Program-made: the position numbers and the translations under genes
In this document: positions 4,939 to 6,540 of the stretch, in pieces
Position numbering within the stretch: the first letter of the stretch is position 1
Layout of the letters: every line of letters begins with the position of its first letter
Notes under the pieces: model-generated
Seen by the model: only the letters and a program-made list of their open reading frames with translations
What the model was told of the DNA's origin: nothing
The model's database searches: none
Source: UBA7359 sp964392105
GTDB lineage: Bacteria; Pseudomonadota; Gammaproteobacteria; Eutrophobiales; Eutrophobiaceae
Length of the DNA: 6,540 bases
Reading direction: 5' to 3'
Assembly: GCA_964392105.1 (NCBI GenBank)
Contig: CAYMPA010000148.1
Span: 1 to 6,540 of the forward strand

Positions 4939-4969
4939 TGAGCCGGGGATAACCCGGCTCATGTGTTTT
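4939..4969 (+). terminator. Strong hairpin after rubrerythrin
   Basis: The arms TGAGCCGGG (4939-4947) and CCCGGCTCA (4953-4961) form a perfect 9-bp GC-rich stem with a 5-base loop, followed by TGTGTTTT. The T-tract is interrupted, so termination may be partial. That would give a high level of rubrerythrin mRNA with some readthrough into the Fe-S gene, which has no obvious promoter of its own. Confidence 0.7.
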
Positions 4970-5011
4970 AATAAGCGCCCATATATTACTTGAGAGCATT
5001 ACATTAATTAA

Positions 5012-6352
5012 ATGAACGAGCTTAGTCGTGAAGGTAGTCTTGATGCGCCAACTCGCCATCCTTTAGATTGGAAATCAGGGGAATTTAATGACGAAACGTC
5101 ATTATTTGATGAGCTCGAACGGGTTTTTGACATTTGTCATGGATGTAGACGCTGTGTAAACCTTTGTAATGTTTTTCCAACATTGTTTGATTTGATAGAT
5201 GAATCAGAAACCTTTGAAGTAGATGGTGTAAAAAAACAAGATTACTGGCAGGTAGTTGACCATTGTTACCTGTGCGATCTTTGTTATATGACTAAATGTC
5301 CTTACGTCCCACCACACGAATGGAATGTTGATTTTCCTCATTTGATGTTACGAGCCAAGGCACAAAAATTTAAAAAAGGAAACGTAACCCTACGCGACAA
5401 AATACTTACTTCAACGGATAAAGTTGGGTCAATCGCTGGTATTCCTGTTATTGCACAAACAGTAAATGCAGTTAATTCAATCAAGCCTGTTCGTAAAGTA
5501 ATGGAGAAAACTGTCGGTATTCATGCAGATGCTGTTTTACCAAAATTTCACAGTAACTCATTACGCAAACGATTTAATAATCTAGAAGTATCTGACGTCT
5601 CAGCAGAAGCAACTGACACAACTAAAGGTAAAGTCGCAATATTCGTCACCTGTTATGGGAATCGTAATGGACCAGATGCCGTTGAAGATTTAATCTCAGT
5701 ATTAAAACACAACCAGCTCGAAGTCAGGTTGGTCGAACAGGAAAAGTGTTGCGGCATGCCTAAAATGGAACTCGGCGATTTTGAAACAATTGAGAAATTA
5801 AAAGACTTTAATATTCCCCGGTTAATAAAATTGGTCGAAGAAGGTTGGGATATCACCGCACCGATACCTTCATGCGTATTAATGTTTAAAAAGGAGTTGC
5901 CTTTATTATTTCCTGATGAGGTAAATGTGCAGAATGTAAAACGGGCATTTTATGACCCATTTGAATATTTAATGCTACGTAACAGGGGCGCAAAATTAAA
6001 TACTGATTTTAAACAATCGCTTGGAAATGTGGCTTATCACATACCCTGTCATCAACGCGTGCAGAATATTGGTGCAAAAACCAAAGAGGTATTACAACTT
6101 GTGCCTGATACAGAAATTACAGCAATTGAACGTTGTTCTGGCCATGATGGGACTTACGCTGTCAAAAGCGAATACCATGAGGCTTCAATGAAAATATGCA
6201 GGCCAGTTACGAATATAATAAAGCAATCTGAAATTGATCATTATATTAGTGATTGCCCAATGGCCGGACATCAGATTGAAAATGGTTTAGACGATGATGT
6301 AATGAAAGCGGAAAGTCCTTTTACTTTACTACGACAGGCCTATGGAATATAA
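5012..6352 (+). CDS. Fe-S oxidoreductase, heterodisulfide reductase-related (GlpC/HdrD-like)
   Basis: A 446-residue soluble redox protein. Two 4Fe-4S motifs lie near the N-terminus: CHGCRRCVNLC (Cys42, 45, 48, 52) and CYLCDLCYMTKCP (Cys85, 88, 91, 96). Two CCG-type domains follow: the first with Cys214, CCGMPK (Cys246-247) and Cys288; the second with HIPCH (Cys346), RCSGHDGTY (Cys375) and SDCPMAG (Cys415). This is the architecture of GlpC, HdrD and related electron-transfer subunits. In the second domain the usual CCG is CSG, so that site may bind a different cluster or none. No membrane segment is seen. The start at 5012 has a weak ribosome site but gives the REGSLDAPTRHPLDW opening typical of its relatives. 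In many proteobacteria I recall this protein encoded beside a rubrerythrin and a DUF3501 protein; only the first partner is present here. Substrate and donor are unknown. Confidence 0.9.
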   Translation: MNELSREGSLDAPTRHPLDWKSGEFNDETSLFDELERVFDICHGCRRCVNLCNVFPTLFDLIDESETFEVDGVKKQDYWQVVDHCYLCDLCYMTKCPYVPPHEWNVDFPHLMLRAKAQKFKKGNVTLRDKILTSTDKVGSIAGIPVIAQTVNAVNSIKPVRKVMEKTVGIHADAVLPKFHSNSLRKRFNNLEVSDVSAEATDTTKGKVAIFVTCYGNRNGPDAVEDLISVLKHNQLEVRLVEQEKCCGMPKMELGDFETIEKLKDFNIPRLIKLVEEGWDITAPIPSCVLMFKKELPLLFPDEVNVQNVKRAFYDPFEYLMLRNRGAKLNTDFKQSLGNVAYHIPCHQRVQNIGAKTKEVLQLVPDTEITAIERCSGHDGTYAVKSEYHEASMKICRPVTNIIKQSEIDHYISDCPMAGHQIENGLDDDVMKAESPFTLLRQAYGI

Positions 6353-6416
6353 ATCCAAGATTCCTCAGTTGACCGACTTTGAATTATGATCATGTATTTT
6401 AAGATAGTAGTTTATA

Positions 6417-6459
6417 GTGAGTTTTATTCTCACCCAATGAGTAAGTTCGTCTACTCATT
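6417..6459. repeat. Two adjacent hairpins sharing TGAG/CTCA arms
   Basis: GTGAG (6417-6421) pairs with CTCAC (6429-6433), and AATGAGTA (6436-6443) pairs with TACTCATT (6452-6459). Because both contain TGAG and CTCA, the arms could also pair crosswise. They lie in the convergent gap after the Fe-S gene; the second overlaps the stop codon of the partial gene. A plus-strand T-run occurs only about 10 bases after the second stem, so terminator function is uncertain. Confidence 0.4.
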
Positions 6460-6540
6460 TGATTGCACGTTTTTCAGGTTCATTTGCTTGACAGCGGAAG
6501 CCTTACGTAGAACCGTCGCTTCGGACTCCTGTCCTCTCGC
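6451..6540 (-). CDS. 3' end of an unidentified gene (partial)
   Basis: The minus strand is open from the right edge for 29 codons to a TAG at 6453-6451. The encoded C-terminus contains QESEATVLRKASAVKQM and ends NVQSNE, a soluble, charged, helix-forming composition typical of a real protein end. Base composition at the edge is richer in G and C than the intergenic DNA beside it, as expected for coding sequence. The competing plus-strand frame from 6438 is rich in Cys and Phe and unconvincing. The family cannot be named from so short a piece. It would be convergent with the Fe-S gene. Confidence 0.45.
   Translation of the reverse strand, partial: ARGQESEATVLRKASAVKQMNLKNVQSNE

Noticed and set aside
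6438..6540. Plus-strand frame starting MSKFVYSF running off the right edge
   Set aside because: It is Cys- and Phe-rich, has no ribosome site and starts inside a hairpin. The minus-strand frame is more protein-like.

Overview
The window looks like chromosomal DNA of an AT-rich gammaproteobacterium. The evidence is the adjacent xseB-ispA pair, a two-domain MazG of Escherichia coli type, a FolE2-type GTP cyclohydrolase and a stand-alone HNH protein. Free-living sulfur oxidisers or methylotrophs would fit, but I cannot name a genus from sequence alone. There is no insertion sequence, CRISPR array, tRNA or rRNA gene.

Layout, left to right. Positions 1-80 are non-coding or unresolved and contain a compact hairpin. 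An HNH nuclease gene (81-653, minus) is divergent from mazG (782-1582, plus). mazG converges with, and overlaps by 8 bases, a gene for a small exported protein (1575-1868, minus). Positions 1869-2182 carry no gene but are structured: a 9-bp inverted repeat, a sigma-54-like promoter, a C-rich tract and a strong minus-strand terminator, together consistent with a small RNA. Then come three minus-strand genes, transcribed in the order xseB (4268-4023), ispA (4022-3129) and folE2 (3007-2183). xseB and ispA abut exactly; folE2 follows 121 bases later, with no dxs between them. A divergent intergenic region (4269-4497) holds promoter candidates for both sides and a palindrome next to the rubrerythrin promoter. 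On the plus strand follow a rubrerythrin without its rubredoxin domain (4498-4917), a strong hairpin, and a large Fe-S/CCG-domain oxidoreductase (5012-6352). A partial minus-strand reading frame enters from the right edge (6451-6540).

Functionally, mazG, folE2, ispA and xseB are housekeeping genes for nucleotide-pool cleaning, the first step of folate synthesis, the isoprenoid precursor farnesyl diphosphate, and single-strand DNA degradation. The most interesting part is the rubrerythrin plus Fe-S oxidoreductase pair, a likely peroxide or redox-stress module whose electron path is not established. Next is the possible 60-nt small RNA between folE2 and the exported-protein gene. All promoter, operator and small-RNA calls are pattern-based and tentative.
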